Shown: positions 1 through 12,450, counted from the stretch's first letter. The stretch is DNA of 64,000 nt from Symsagittifera roscoffensis (GCF_963678635.1 NC_087070.1:14263840-14327839); one strand, 5' to 3'. The notes: generated from the letters alone by a model not told the origin. A program made the numbers and translations.

Positions 1-2296
1 CAGGGTTTTCCATACCTTGGGTCATCTGCTAGTTTTGAGCCCTCGTAGGCGGCATCTGGGAGCCCCATGTCTTTCGGCTCCAGCAGCTTGTCCACCACTC
101 TCAACTGCGCAGGAGTTGCCACCCTGATTCTGGCTATGCTTGTTCTATGCATGGGGCTCCACCATCAGCCCTGGACTCCGCAAGAGCTTGAGCGGGCTAT
201 AGTTGATCGGTCCCATTATCGATTTCAGCGGAATGCCAGTCAGATCTGCCGTCTCCATCATCCTCGCTCTTGAGAAGTGCGCCTCGTGGGCCTTTAACCA
301 ATCCACACAATGGTGCCGACTCAAGTCCTCATGCGACACATCCTTAAGTCCCAGGACCTTCGCCAATTCCTGCCTGCACTCTAGGTCCTGCAGATCCAGT
401 TCTTTTATCCCCTCTAGTTATCGCGCCCGGCTCCTCTCAGCCGGCCTCTCCACTCTCTTGTTTTCCACCACCACCACCGAGGATACCACCAAAATTTGGG
501 GTGTGGATGACTCTGCTCTCGGGGTGTGGATGAGTCAACTCTCGCTCCGAAGCGACTGGATAGGGGTCCAGTGGCAAAGAGAGGGGGTATAGGGGGTGGA
601 CCGAAGGTGAACAGGGCCGTTTCCAGCAGGTCCCAATCTAGCGCATTTATGTGCCTCTGGAAGACACCATTCAGCCACTCCAAGCCCATGGGCCTGTCAA
701 AGTGAATGCCATCCGATGATACATCATCCGGGAAAGATCGCTCCATCATGTCTGCATCGTCCAATAGTCTAACGGGGAGAACGCTCCTCTGTTGTATTTG
801 TCTAATTATCTCATTGATGTTGCGCACCTTCTCGTTCATCTCCATTGCGTGCTGGTCGCTCTTCATGTTTTTGGGATAGTGCAAATCGTGAGTATCAGGG
901 GATCCAGATAATTCCTCAACTCCTCAAGAATGTAATTCATTTTCTCGTGCAGTCTCATCACCTTTCTTGATTCCCCTCTGGACACGTCATTGTTTCCCAT
1001 CATCAGAGTGACCGTGTACATCTTTACCATGTGCGTGTCCAACATCTCTAATGACGCCAACATCTGAGGTGTTGCGGCTCCAGAAAAGCTCAAGTCTCCC
1101 ACCTGCCAATGCGACTGGATCCGGGTCAACACTCGTATCAGGCTGTCCCCTATGATTAAGTGGACAGCACCTTCTGGTATTCTCGGCTGTGCGTAATATT
1201 CGGCCCAAGACGCATCATGGAAGCAATCCCTTCTCGCCCGTTGTGCCGTGGTCCAATCCACGCGGTTGTGCCTGTGATATCTACCATCTGTGTTCTTCTT
1301 GTAGCTCGCGATCATGACACTCCTGACTAGGTGATCCCTGCAGGTTGAAGGTCGCTCTTGTCGTGTCGAATCATCACGGCTTCTCAACTGTAACCTATCC
1401 TGCAGCTCCTTAAGACGCGATGAACTTCCATTGATTTGGCTACTACCAGGGGTTGAACTCGGGGTATATCCCCGCAATGTGACCTCCATCAGTGGCCTTA
1501 TCGGTTGTGCTTCTAAACCGCGCACGGAGGACACCGGCTCGGGTGGTATCCACACTTCCAGTCCCTCATTCATGTGTTCTCGAGCTGCTCGGTCCAAGTT
1601 GAATCGTCCACTGGACCTAGGAACTTCATCTGCCTCCATCCGCGACTCTGGCCTTGATCCTGTGGTTGCTTGTTCTGTGGTCCTCGTTCCCTTCTCTTTC
1701 TGCCTCGCAAACTCTCGTTGTCGCCTCTGAATCTTCTCTATCTCCGACTTCAGCTGCTCACAGTTCGCCTCGTTTTCGCGTACCTTCTGCTCCTGTTGGT
1801 ACTCTGCCCTAATCATGCTGAGGTCACGCCTCGCCTGAACCTTTCTCAAGGATCGCCTGATCTCTTTCCCGGTTCGCCTGGTCCCTCTCGAGTTTTGCAC
1901 CATCCCGGTCAAAATTCGCTTTGTCTCTTTCCCTCTGTGCTCTTTCCAGTTCCCTCTTCAAGTTGCTGAGGTTCGGGTATGCTTCCTCCGTCTGCTGGGA
2001 CAGTCTGCGGATCCTACCGGCGGTCTGGTAGGAAGTGGGAACTCTCCCGCACGATATTCTGTAGTGTTGTTCAATCCGGGATTCTTTGCCAGGTCGAAAC
2101 CCCTCACGCCTCAATCTACGTTCCAGGATAGCCACCTAGTTTGCTCCTGGTTGGATATCCCTTCCGTGGTATAGCCGACCATCAACAATGCTTCCGTCGC
2201 TGACTCCCTAAATTCACCCTGCGCTTCTAGCTGTAGGATGGCATTCAACATCACCGCCAACCTCTCATCGACTTGGGTGTAATCGAGATCCCACAA
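1..2296 (-). pseudogene. Accessory ORF2, copy I: coiled-coil / SGNH-hydrolase protein, broken and incomplete
   Basis: The minus-strand pieces at 2296-2111, 2135-1824, 1912-863, 884-414 and 366-145 align in order with the first ~780 residues of ORF2 in element G. They cover the N-terminal LDYTQ region, the charged coiled coil, the SGNH block I motif (IIGDSLIRVL), block II (FSGAATPQ), block III (GNNDVS where G has GTNDVS) and block V (DGIHFDRP, keeping Asp and His), then the domain containing HHCVDWLKAHEAH. At least four frame changes separate the pieces. The catalytic signature is still readable, so the SGNH domain predates the split of the two copies. The remaining C-terminal half is outside the window. 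Confidence 0.8.
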
Positions 2297-2397
2297 GCGC
2301 TTAAACAGTTAGTCGAGTGTGGGCCTCTTGAGCGCTGCTGGCATAGACTTCCAGAAGCGATCCGCCATCGTCACTATCTTCAATTTGATCTTGCGTA

Positions 2398-2490
2398 TTA
2401 ACCGACTTGAGAATACCGTACCAGTTGGACTTGAGAATACCGTACCAGTTAAACTTGAGAATACCGTACCAGTTAGACCTGAGAAAAATG
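2398..2490 (-). repeat. 24-bp tandem repeat (3 units) before ORF2 of copy I
   Basis: Three adjacent copies of a 24-bp unit with core TTGAGAATACCGTACCAGTT. On the minus strand it gives an 8-residue repeat containing NWYGILK. It sits just downstream of the predicted splice acceptor. Element G has several CTTGAG motifs at the equivalent place (40660-40720) but no clean 24-mer array. Confidence 0.75.
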
Positions 2491-2580
2491 TCTGAGACCG
2501 CTGATAGAGTACTTGTTCTAGATGTCTTTCTCTTCGTTGAGTGAGTGTAGCTGGGATGTCGGTTCAATTTTACAAATCAA

Positions 2581-2595
2581 TCTGAAAATAAAACC
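2581..2595 (-). promoter_or_regulatory. Predicted 3' splice site upstream of ORF2, copy I
   Basis: The minus strand reads GGGTTTTATTTTCAG followed by ATTGAT. The equivalent place in element G reads TGTTTTCAG followed by ATCAAG (40541-40549). The flanking sequence has drifted while the pyrimidine-rich CAG acceptor remains in both copies. In LTR retroelements an acceptor here typically serves a spliced subgenomic mRNA for the 3' genes. No donor could be identified. Confidence 0.5.
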
Positions 2596-2882
2596 CATTT
2601 TTTAGACCAAGTTGGTCTATTGCTAACCTAAACCCCTCTCATTATTGTGTTTAAAGCGTTATCCCATTATCTATTTCACTAAAATAAACCAATTAGAAAT
2701 TTCAAGAGCATGCAAATTCATTTCATGTTTTAGCACCGTTGACTCCTTAAAATTCAATTGTCATGCCAATTGCCTTAAAATCCATCTACCTACTTCCCGC
2801 CCCTTTGTACCTAATTTGAAACCCCCTTTTCACCTAACTTGAGACCTCCTCGTCCGCCCGAAACTCAGGTGATACTCAAGTA
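2596..2882. other. Spacer between macro-like ORF and ORF2, copy I
   Basis: AT-rich, no coding similarity. It matches 40262-40540 of element G in position and partly in sequence (for example TTAAAATTCAATTGTCATGC, inverted relative to G). It probably acts as an intron end and intercistronic spacer. Confidence 0.5.
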
Positions 2883-4340
2883 TTACTTCTTGTGTAGGTT
2901 TACCGTTATCTCCGTTTCTGCAAAGACCACGTGTAGGATAGCGTATAATTCCCTTGGGTTCAATTTGCCTCTGTTTGGGTCATAGACCGGCATTGAGACC
3001 TCCATTATTCTTCTTTTGACCATGAAGTCTCTCAGCCTCGTCAGTGCCAACATCACGTGCTCAGGATCTATCGTGTTTCTTTCATTGATCCTCGTTACCA
3101 AAAAGCACAGATGATATTTACCCGGAACTTGTGAAACTGATGGGGGAAGCGGAGCCATTCCTCCCAACCCCGGTCTCTGCCCGAATAGAAACTCCAGGTT
3201 CTGATATTCTCTCTTGAAATCAGCCTCTAGTCTCGATTTGAAGCTTATGTCCGCCGTTATACAGATCGCGCTTGTCCTATCTGACAAAATGAAGTCGCTG
3301 TCCGTGATCAGGATGTTCTCTGAATATTCATTGGGTGTATCTATAACAGGCTCAGCCTCTTCCTCATCCAGTTCCAGCCCGTTGGTATCTCTCACTTCTC
3401 TGAAATTCTTTATCATCAAATTTTCGGTGTGGGTAAGTCCTACCCCCACTCCCCGGACAAAAATATTTATCGACGTCCCCGTCGATGATGCTGGGTCTAA
3501 ATTAGCTGGCGGTATCTCGAGCGGCCTGTCGGTTGCTGTCCAACCGAAGAGGGGATCTTTCGTTTTAACGTGTTTTTCCGCTGACACGTCGACCTCCTGG
3601 ATGCTTTGATCTTCATCTCCTTCGCTCTTGAGATCGCGCATCCATTCCAGTATCCTCAAGTTTGTGTTTTCCCTCCTTTTTATCTCGCTCTGCTCCAGAT
3701 CTGTTTCCTGTTCTGGTGTGGAGTAGTCTTCTTGCGTGTAGTGTTCGCTGTCGTTGATGATTTGCCATTCATCATCGGCTACCAATTCGCCCACACTCAG
3801 TAACTCTTCGCTTAACTCGTCAGGCTGTATCTTGTCAATCAAGAAGTCATCCCCGTACCTGTTGTATCTCATGCCTGTCCGCTTGCGAATGCCATTCCTT
3901 GTCCCTGCTGTCTTCGGCAAGTCTGGTTCCGTCCACTTTGGCACCTCGCTCTGCTCTGGATCATTCCAATCTTCCTCCGCAAAAGATCCCGCATCTGAAC
4001 CTGCATCTATTTTCTCATTATCATCCATGCTCACGTCCTCGTTGCCGTCATTCTTCTCTCTGGTGCCTTTTTCGTTCACTTCACATGCTGGCTCTATCAG
4101 TAGGTACTCGAGTCCTTCCATATTCTGTGGTACACACCAGTCTTCCGGAGATGGGACATGAGGTTTCAGATTTTCATAGTGCGCTGCACGCCCTGTACTC
4201 AAGCGGTAGAACCGTCCCTGCTGGTGTACCTCCGTTATCATGAACGGTCCTCGCCATTTACTTAGTATTTTTTTCTTGCCCTTCGAAGGTATGATATTCT
4301 GGAACACCCAGACATATTGTCCCACTGCATACGGTTTCAC
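2883..4340 (-). CDS. Integrase C-terminus fused to macro-like domain, copy I
   Basis: An open 485-residue stretch on the minus strand, the best preserved part of copy I. It begins inside the integrase C-terminal region (VGQYVWVFQNI, then KWRGPFMITEVHQQGRFYRL, a GPY/F module at about residues 27-60). A long acidic linker follows, then DPLFGWTATDRPLEIP and INIFVRGVGVGLTHTENL. The last ~145 residues (from ITDSDFILSDRTSAICITAD) resemble an ADP-ribose-binding macro domain of the OARD1/TARG1 type: an N-terminal S-x-A-x-C-I-x-A-D strand, then a K-R-E-Y-x-N segment and a C-terminal VSMPVYD...ELYAILHVVF...VNLHKK segment. The usual glycine-rich phosphate loop (IGCGL) is replaced by PVYDPNRGKL, so ADP-ribose binding or hydrolysis is not assured. 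There is no native start codon here; the frame should continue from integrase. Confidence 0.7.
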   Translation of the reverse strand: MKPYAVGQYVWVFQNIIPSKGKKKILSKWRGPFMITEVHQQGRFYRLSTGRAAHYENLKPHVPSPEDWCVPQNMEGLEYLLIEPACEVNEKGTREKNDGNEDVSMDDNEKIDAGSDAGSFAEEDWNDPEQSEVPKWTEPDLPKTAGTRNGIRKRTGMRYNRYGDDFLIDKIQPDELSEELLSVGELVADDEWQIINDSEHYTQEDYSTPEQETDLEQSEIKRRENTNLRILEWMRDLKSEGDEDQSIQEVDVSAEKHVKTKDPLFGWTATDRPLEIPPANLDPASSTGTSINIFVRGVGVGLTHTENLMIKNFREVRDTNGLELDEEEAEPVIDTPNEYSENILITDSDFILSDRTSAICITADISFKSRLEADFKREYQNLEFLFGQRPGLGGMAPLPPSVSQVPGKYHLCFLVTRINERNTIDPEHVMLALTRLRDFMVKRRIMEVSMPVYDPNRGKLNPRELYAILHVVFAETEITVNLHKK

Positions 4341-5554
4341 TTGACGTATCTTATCATCGTACTTTTCCGCTGCCTCATTTGTGCTTGCGCCGTATTCCTT
4401 CTGCAGAGCTCGTTTAGCTCCTGTTGTCTCTTGACCGCTTCCTTCACATAAGCTCGAGGAGACGTCTTTTTCCCCTGGTATTCTGGGTAAAAGAATGTTA
4501 GGGGCATCGCTCTTTTCTGCCTGTAAACATCATGAAAGGGCTGATTCCTGTTGTTGAGTGTTGTGTGCTGTTGTACGCCCCTACCACTTGCGGCAGATAA
4601 TTATCCCAGTCTGTCATGTATCTCGAGCAAAATACCCTCAGCATGTTCAACAATAATCTGCATGTTCTGTCTCTCCACTAACCCGTTAGTCTGAGGATGG
4701 TAAGTCGTTGAGTGCGCTTGAGCAATGTGTGACCTCTTCATCAATTCTTTTGTCAGGTCACCCAAGAAGGCTTTCCTGTTGTCCGACTGGAATGTCATCG
4801 GACAACCATATCGTGATATCAAATGTGTTATCAACTGGTCACAAGTCTCCTCCACTGAGACTGTTTGACAGGGCACCGCTTCTGCCAACTTCGTAAAGTG
4901 GTCTATTATGACAAGTATTTGGTTTTATCCCGACTCTGTCATGCAGATCTTCTGGTGGTCTATCTGCACAACCTCGTTGAATTCCGAGCTCTCAACGGAC
5001 TTGAGTGGGAACTTCATCTTCCGTGGGTCTTTCACCTGTAGGCATGCCAGACACGCGTTCACCCATCTTTCGCAAGCCTTCCTTAATCCCGGCCAATCAA
5101 ACCTGTGGAGTATTCTCTGTTGCACCTTGTCTATCCCCTGGTGCCCCATTTGATCATGCAATCTGAATAACACCTCAGTCTGGTACAACGGTGGTAGTAT
5201 GATGAGGTTGTGCTTGTGTAGTATCTTCTCCTCAACATTTCTCCTGCATGCTACCACCCCATCTGCTGTGTGATAGAGTAAATCTTTTCTCTCCTTGTAT
5301 ATCTGGCTCAAGATCTTGTAGCTGTCTTCTTCCAGATCCCCTTTCTCTTTGGCTCCCGTCCGGATCCATTTGGAGAAGTTGCTTGTCATTGTGTCATTCT
5401 TTTGGGCTCGTATCAGATCCGACAGCCTATATCTCGCCTTGACGTGTTCCTTCAGTGCCATTATCTGACCATTCATTTCTCCGGGACTGTGGATGTCGTC
5501 TTTCAGCTTGACGCAAACTATCCTCCTCAAGACCTTCCTTTCGTCTTCTGGCAC
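4341..5554 (-). pseudogene. Integrase (HHCC zinc finger and catalytic core), copy I
   Basis: Minus-strand pieces 5554-4925 and 4888-4601 carry a retroviral-type integrase. The zinc-binding region reads DQMGHQGIDKVQQRILHRF, then WVNACLACLQVKD, so the paired Cys is intact. The core keeps Asp in VVQIDHQK, the second Asp in TFQSDNRKAF and Glu in NGLVERQN. Frames change near 4900 and between 4340 and 4600, so the product is not made intact. It would insert element cDNA into host DNA. Confidence 0.82.
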
Positions 5555-5693
5555 CAGGTTTGTTCTGACATTTGAGTTGCACGATAGCTCCCTGAACGGT
5601 TTCCTTTATACTGCAATTTTCTCAAGTTCTTCCCCTCCGCACACCTCCTGCTGATCCAAATTTGTACGTGCCTCATCTTCTCTTCTGCCAATA

Positions 5694-6526
5694 TCATGCG
5701 TAGACTATCTTAGTCATCGCTGCTCTTCCCTGAGTCTTCATCCCATTCTTCACACTCCCCGGACAATTTTGCTTCTTCAGCATCTTCTTCTGCAGTGGGC
5801 CACTCCCCGGACTCTTGACCCAGTCCAAGGTGTTCAGCCTCCTCCTTGAATACCACCTTCTTCTTCCTAACCATAGACCGCTTAAGTATGTCTTCAGGGA
5901 TTCTCTCAACCAATGACTGCACGACTTCTTTTTCATCAGTTTTTTTTTCTTCCAAGGAGTCCTCGCTACCATCCGCATCATTCCTTCTCAATATCGTGAC
6001 TTCTGGTTCATTTTTACCCTTTTCTTCGACCACGGGTTTATCGTCTGCTAGTTTCTCGAGTAATTTCCTCAAGTCATCACCTATCTCTGCCCTTCCCGTT
6101 TCTACTTGATTGAGATCATAGCCTTTTGCCTTGAGTGTCTCCCTCACAATTTTCGACTTGAGCATTATCTCCATTGGCATCCCTTGTTTTTTTCAAGATT
6201 GTTTTCTCTGGACGCTCCTTTGCTAATTCGGAATGATCTTCTATAGGTTTGCCAGACTTGTCGAGCCACCTCGTGAGTGGAAGACTATCGTACGTTTCCT
6301 TATCCATGAAGGAGAAGCCATCGTTGATTTCTGGCCTATCTGCCTCCCTCTGTTCCTGTCTCTCGTAGAACTCCGTCTTCTTACTCAAGCTATCGGCATT
6401 TTGATGTTTGTCTTATGTCTTATGCTCAATTATCATGTTGTATCCACCCAGGCGAACTATCCATCTCCTAATGTAGCTCCGATCCATTGAGTACGTTTTC
6501 AACCAGCTGAGTGCCCTGTTGTCGAC
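5694..6526 (-). pseudogene. RNase H - integrase linker of pol, copy I
   Basis: The minus-strand pieces 6388-6116 and 6180-5710 match the region in element G between RNase H and integrase (36690-37430). The first has FYERQEQREADRPEINDGFSFMD, the second a lysine- and glutamate-rich stretch with VRKKKVVFKEEAEHLGLGQESGEW. No known domain is recognised; it looks like a flexible acidic spacer that is unusually long for a Ty3-like pol. A frameshift separates the pieces. Confidence 0.65.
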
Positions 6527-7947
6527 TCATAACTTGAACGGCTCGCTACCTAGGTATGCCCTGTATTTTTCGATAAAGGTAACCACCGCAAACACTTCTG
6601 CTTTAGGCGCCCCGTACTTCATCTCCGTATCAATCAAGACTTTATTCCCGTATTCTATTGGTCTCAAGACTGTCTTCCCGTTCCATTCCTGCTCTTGATG
6701 TAGAATGCCAGAAATCGCTACTACCGACGCATCCGTGTCCAGCACGTACATTCCTTTTTCCGTTGGCATCCCTAGCACCGGTGCTTCACACGACTCCTTC
6801 TTTATTCTCTGGAATAACTCCTCTGCTGGATTGTATCACGTGAATTTCTTATCTTTGTGCCTCATTAGTTGTTGCATCGGGTACAATTTGTCCGCATAGC
6901 CCTTAATAAATTCCCTATAATAGTTCGCAAAACCCAAGAGGCTCATCAGTTGCTGTTCCGTTTTCTGTGTTTTCCAGGTCAGAACCGCTTCTAATGCATC
7001 TGGGTCTGGTCTGATGCCATGTCTATCAACCATCCTCCCCAGGTATTTAATCGAGTCCTTGAGTTTTTCGCACTTTGATGGCTTGCATTTTAGTCCCGAT
7101 CTCTTCATGCAGGCGATCACCTCGTCTAGTCGCTCGATGTGTTCTTCTAGTGTTGGTGTCGCTATTACCACATCATCCACGTAGCACATTGCCAGGTTGT
7201 CGTATTTATTCGTTACACCTATCAATGCTTGTGCCATCAATCGTTGAAACGTAGCCGTGGCGTTGCAAAGACCAAAGGGCATCGTTTTCCATTGAAACAG
7301 CCCCAGCTCGCAGGCAAACCCTGTTTTGTCCCTGTCCTGCTTCCTCATTGGAACCTGCCAAAACGCTGATCCTAAATCAGGGGTCGTGAAAAATTTTGCG
7401 TCCCCTAACTTCGAGAGGCTCTCATCAGTTCTAGGTATGGGATATGCATCCTTCACCGTCACGGAGTTCAGATATTGAGAGTCACATTAAAACCTTAATC
7501 GGTCGCCTTTCTTCTTAGCCATCACTTTTCCACACGCCCACGGTGATTTGGATGGTTCTATCATATCATACTCTAGTAAGGTTTCTATCTCCTTTCTACA
7601 TGCATCCAATTTGTGTGGGGTCATACGCCTCGCCCCCTCCCTGTGTGGTACCGCTGACTCTTCAAGCTCTATTTCATGTTCAACAAAATTACAACATCCA
7701 ATGTCTGCCTTATGTTTCGAAAAACGTCCTCATTCCGCTCTAGTACGCCCTTGATGGCTTCGAGCTGTTCGTCTGTTAACTTGCCCCTCGAGTGCTCTAT
7801 TTCTGGTGAAACCGGTTTATCCATTTCTATTTCCTCTAGTGTGGGTCTTTTCGGGAAATTCGAACAGCTCGAAATTCCATCGTCCGTCTCTGACTTAAGT
7901 GACTTCACAAGACCTGATGTATCTTTTATTTTCTTAAATGTTCTCAA
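6527..7947 (-). pseudogene. Reverse transcriptase and RNase H, copy I
   Basis: Minus-strand pieces 7947-7669, 7462-6836 and 6778-6527. The RT keeps TPDLGSAFWQVP (first catalytic Asp), MPFGLCNATATFQRLM and the YVDDVVIATP catalytic box typical of Ty3/gypsy RT. RNase H keeps VLDTDASVVAISG and KAEVFAVVTFIEKY. Frame breaks near 7480, 7670 and 6830 inactivate it. At 7281-7342 this copy still has the correct length where element G lost one base. Confidence 0.88.
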
Positions 7948-8010
7948 GATACAAATCTTGTCCCTATGATTGGGACAATCAAAAACGTCATTATCTTTTT
8001 ACTTTTTCAG

Positions 8011-9108
8011 TCATTTCATATCGAGTTTTACGGGTAAAGCGTATCCCAGTTTCCTTCCCCTCTGGATCGTGATGGGTATATCAAGAGTATTCAACAAAAC
8101 AGTGACGCAGAGGCCGCTCTTGGTTGGCGAGAAGGATCTTCCTAACACAGCAGCACTTTGACTATTTGATTTTGGGACTATGCATACTTGCTTGTTTTCA
8201 CTTACTTCATTGTAATTTTTCATCCGCAAGCTTACAATTGCCGCTTCGTTTGCTTTCAGCCTCACCCTCCTACTCAAGAATACCGGTGCTTTATTCTCAT
8301 TCGTCATTATTAAATTTACCGGTTTAATTACGTACTTCTTTTCCGGGTTTCGAATCCTGAACATGGCATTGTTTAGATCAATTGTTACGTCGAAATTTCT
8401 GATGAAGTCTCTGCTTAAAATGAATTGGTCAGACTCATCCAGATTTTCAACCACAAGAAAGCTCATCCACAGGTTGCGTTCCCCCAATTTTAGGGCTATT
8501 ATTGGTGTCCTGCCTAGTACCCGTAGCGCCCCTTTGTTTGCAGCTGACAGCCGTATTCTCGAGTCTATCAAATCGTCTTTGTCGAAGCCCATTCGCTCCC
8601 AAGTTTCGATTGGTATAACGCTCCAGACAGCTCCCCTGTCGATTAACCCGAGCAACTGAGTCTTCTTGCCGCTTATGTCAAGCACGTGTGCTGATACGTC
8701 TGCTTCCGTTCCGATATGCATTGCCTCTTCTTCCAACATGGCGCAATGTCCAATTGATCTCACTTTCAGTTCTTCTCTGCCCACGTAGATCTGTCCGGCT
8801 AGGTCTTCGTCACATGTTATCATAGTCTTCGTGTAGATGTTTATTCCATCTATGTTTAACATTACCTCATGTGGACCATAGGCCTCCGTGTATCTATTTT
8901 GGACGCGGACTGACTTGCTGCCGCCCCTCGTGAGTAAAGCTGTTTGTGTACTTATTGTACTCAAGTAATCTGCGTACACATCAATGTGCATTATCGTCTG
9001 ATCGCTCGGTTCACTCAGGTTTCTCGTTACTTCATTGCCCTCCACTGTGATTATCGACAATATCCTGGCTCCAATTTTTGTTATGCCGAATGGTTTTCCT
9101 GTCACCAC
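8011..9108 (-). pseudogene. Retropepsin-like protease region, copy I
   Basis: A 365-residue open stretch on the minus strand covering the end of gag/pol linker and the aspartic protease. The active-site triad is LIDRGAVWSVIP, so the DTG/DTGA motif of element G has become DRG. The second conserved motif is FILSRDFI where G has FILGRDFI. Both substitutions would be expected to harm the enzyme. It would otherwise cleave the Gag-Pol polyprotein. It lies directly upstream of RT in the same order as in G. Confidence 0.8.
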
Positions 9109-11589
9109 TTATAGAGTATTACAATTTCCATTCCTTGTCGCTCCCATCTCGGCCTCTGGCACTGGCACCGGCCTACACAATGTCTCATTCAGCTTCTGCC
9201 TTTCGATCTCCTGGTTCAGTCTTTGCTCGATCTCTTTCGTCGCTAGGTCCTGTTTCACTTTGTTGATAGCCTCCGCAGCTGCATTCTCATAGTTTATTTC
9301 TAGAGAATTCCTGGCCTCAGTTTCCATGGCATTTTTGACTTGCGTTACAGCCTTCACCGTTTTTGTCAGTAATTCTGCACTCGGTGACTCCGAGTTTTTC
9401 GTGTCAAATTCAGCTTGCCTGTTCCTCATTTACTGTACCGCAGCCAGTGCTAGCTTGTGTTTGGGGAGGTTTTGGTTCTTCACTGCTTCCCAAAACAACA
9501 AACAATCCATCTTGAAGTGGCCTTCTTGATTGCAGAAGAAGCACCTCGCACCTATTTTGATGATCAAGCCACTATCGAACTCATATCTTCTTCATCCGGC
9601 GCATATCCCAGACTCTTCATGCCCTGTTTGTACGTCGTGCAATCCGCCACGTGATGATCCGCTGATCCGCAATTTGCGCATGACCTACGTTTGTCCATAT
9701 CATCTCTAGGCTTGAACCACGACGACCTCTGTGGTTGACTTCCTCCCTGCATGTTTCTATTTTCTGAGTAGTGATACTTCTTCGGTTTCATTGACATGTA
9801 CTCCCTTGACTTTTGTCTCATCTCCTCTGGAGTTGGTGCATTATTTTTCGAAAGTGTATAGTACGTTGCCAGCATTGTTCTCAAGTCGTCACTCTTTACC
9901 CCATCGATAAACTTCGAGGCGATGCTGAAATTCCTTCTGTTTTTTGATTCCTCGGGATCACGCCTTCTCCTCAAGCTCTCAAGATCATCCAGGAATCGAT
10001 CGATTGATTCATCGTCCCTTTGTCTTCTTGTTTCAAATCTCATCATAGCTTGGTGGCCCTTCATTCCTGATCCGAATCGGTTCAGCAATATCTCGAAGAT
10101 CTTGTCCGCAGTAGCACGTTCCTCTTCCTTCTTTGCAACTACACATTTCAACGCTGTGCCCTCTAGGTTGCTCAAGATTGCCGTGCAGGCCTGCCTTTCA
10201 TCATTCAAGTTGTCTTGTTCCAAGTGTAACCTCATGACTTCTACCCATGTGTCGATGCATCCATCTATGTCGTAAATAAATTCCTTTGGTTTCTTGAAGG
10301 TTTTCCTGGATTTACCACCTCCTCTGTCACTTCTGTGTTCCTTGTTGCGAAGGCTTCAAGTGTTCTGTTCATCGTTTTCCAGGTGCTCGCCCACGTCATG
10401 GCATCAGGTCCCACGTTAGTGCTCGTGGTGGAATCCCCTGGGCCATTGGTTGAGTTCGAGGTTCCACCCTTCATAATTGTCTTGGCCCCCTGGCCCTGCG
10501 CTCGCTACACTCCGGGGTAAGGGCGTGGATTCTCGTTTATTCCGTTTTGGTTCTACAAAAATAACTCTGCTGCCTTGCGTTCGATCTGTTACCAGCTTGT
10601 CTTGTGATGTAGAGTTTCTCAAGAGATCATCCAGTTTGGACTGTATGGCACATGAACTTTCAGCCTGGTCTCTGCTCATTGTGTCTAATCCCGTCTCCAG
10701 ATCTCCAGACTCCATAAACAATTGTTCACAGTGTCGTACCGTTGCTTCATTTCTTGCATGTATTTTTTGATATTTTTCTCTCTCTCTCTTTGTCGGTAGC
10801 CTCTACCTTGTCTGACTTTTGCTGTAGCTTCTCTTCAGTTCCCTCGCCAGATTGAGGCAATTGTCCGGGCTCTCGCTCTTATTAGATCATATCTCCTTTT
10901 TTAGCATTTGTCGATCCTCTTCACTGTACTTTAATTTTTTGTCGATTTGTTCCAACTTCGCCATCAAGTCGCCCAGTTTAAGAGTAGATTTTTTTCTCTT
11001 GGTTAGCTGTTGCCCCATTGTTAACTGTTGCCTCATGGTTAGCTGTTGCTCCAAATTCGATCTGATCATCGTCTCGATTGGCCTCTGTTGTAATTGCAGA
11101 AACTGTTCCAAATGTCCTGCCTTTCTCGGTCGTTGGTGCTACCTCCTCTTTCTCTCTTGGTTTCATTCCGACCATCATTTCAATCCTCTCTGTGAACGAC
11201 GTTCTTTTTTTTTGAGAATCATCCTTCATCGTTTCCGGCGTGTTGCTTGTTGTATCGTCTACATTGTCAATCGGCGAGAACTCTACCGTTTTCTTTTCCT
11301 GTTCTTCCGCATTCGGCATTGGTGTCGATTCTGTTGTTTTTCTTTCCACCTCATCAACACTCTGATCTGGTGTCTCAAGATCGATTTCTATGGCAGGTAC
11401 AGTATGTCTTTCCACAGCGCTTTCTTTCGTGTTGCTTTCCTTTGCGGTTCTTGTGGTAACCATACTCACTGAAAAGTTCTTTCACATTACTTTCGAATCC
11501 GATGATGTCGCCTTCCGTTGCGACGAGTTATGATTTTTCCTGAACTCTAGTACTCTTTTGTCTGCTATCGGTACCCTACTTTGCCTCAT
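9109..11589 (-). pseudogene. Gag, copy I (capsid and nucleocapsid), broken
   Basis: The start is the ATG at 11589-11587 (MRQSRVP, matching MRRSRVP in the other copies). An in-frame TGA about 35 codons later and several frame changes divide gag into pieces at 11469-10978, 11111-10887, 10721-10416, 10474-10265, 10235-9564 and 9429-9109. The parts are an N-terminal S/T- and E-rich region with IEIDLETPDQSVDE, a charged coiled coil, a capsid-like domain (DDLRTMLATYYTLS, PTPEEMRQKSREY), and two CCHC knuckles: CANCGSADHHVADC and, in another frame near 9525-9565, CFFCNQEGHFKMDC. Gag would form the particle and bind the RNA genome. Confidence 0.85.
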
Positions 11590-11769
11590 GATTTTTATTC
11601 ACAATTTTTTCTTATTTACAATATTAATATTTACAAGTTTCTATTCTACAGAAAAAAATCCAAAAATTCTTCTCAATTTTCTTTAAGAAAAAATCATTAG
11701 GTAGTCTAAATCTAGTTGACTTTTGGCTGTTTTTTAATCAGTCTGAGTGCTTTTTTGTGCTTTTACTTA

Positions 11770-12450
11770 AGTGTTGGGACACTCCACGCTATCCCAAGAC
11801 CTCTCGTCCTAGTGTTTTGACACTTCGCACCGTCCCAAGACCTAGTTCTGGGACACTTCGTATTGTCCCAAGACCCCTCAACCAAGTGTTGAGATGCTTC
11901 ACACTGTGCCAAGACCTCACACCGTAGTGTTGGGTCTCTTCACCCTGTCCCAAGACCTACCACTCAGGTGTTGGGCTACCCTGCACTGTTCCAAGACCTC
12001 CTCGCTCTAGTGTGGGACACTTCACACTGTCCCAAGACTTTTTCCGTACTGTCCCAAGACTTCTTCGTACTGTCCCAAGACTTTTCCGTACTGTCCCAAG
12101 ACTTTACTGTGCTGTCCCAAGACTTCTTCGTGCTGTCCCGAGACTTTTCCGTACTGTCCCAAGACTTCTTCGTACTGTCCCAAGACTTCTCTGTACTGTC
12201 CCAAGACTTCTTCGTACTGTCCCAAGACTTTTCTGTACTGTCCCAAGACTTCTTCGTACTGTCCCGAGACTTCTTCGTACTGTCCCAAGACTTCTTTGTA
12301 CTGTCTCAAGACTTCTCTGTACTGTCATAAGACTTTTTCGTACTGTCCCAAGACGTTTCTGTACTGTCCCAAGACTTCTTCGTACTGTCCCAAGACTTCT
12401 TCGTACTGTCCCAAGACTTCTTTGTACTGTCCCAAGTCTTTTTTGTACCT
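11770..12450. repeat. Leader minisatellite, copy I (21-bp unit)
   Basis: 12011-12440 is about twenty 21-bp units, typically CTGTCCCAAGACTTCTTCGTA. The flanking 11770-12010 holds longer, more degenerate units of roughly 55-60 bp in which GGGACA and TGTCCC alternate, giving small dyads. The core TGTCCCAAGAC (GTCTTGGGACA on the sense strand of the element) is shared with the 14-bp arrays of the other copies. Because 21 is divisible by three the array is open in several frames. Confidence 0.92.
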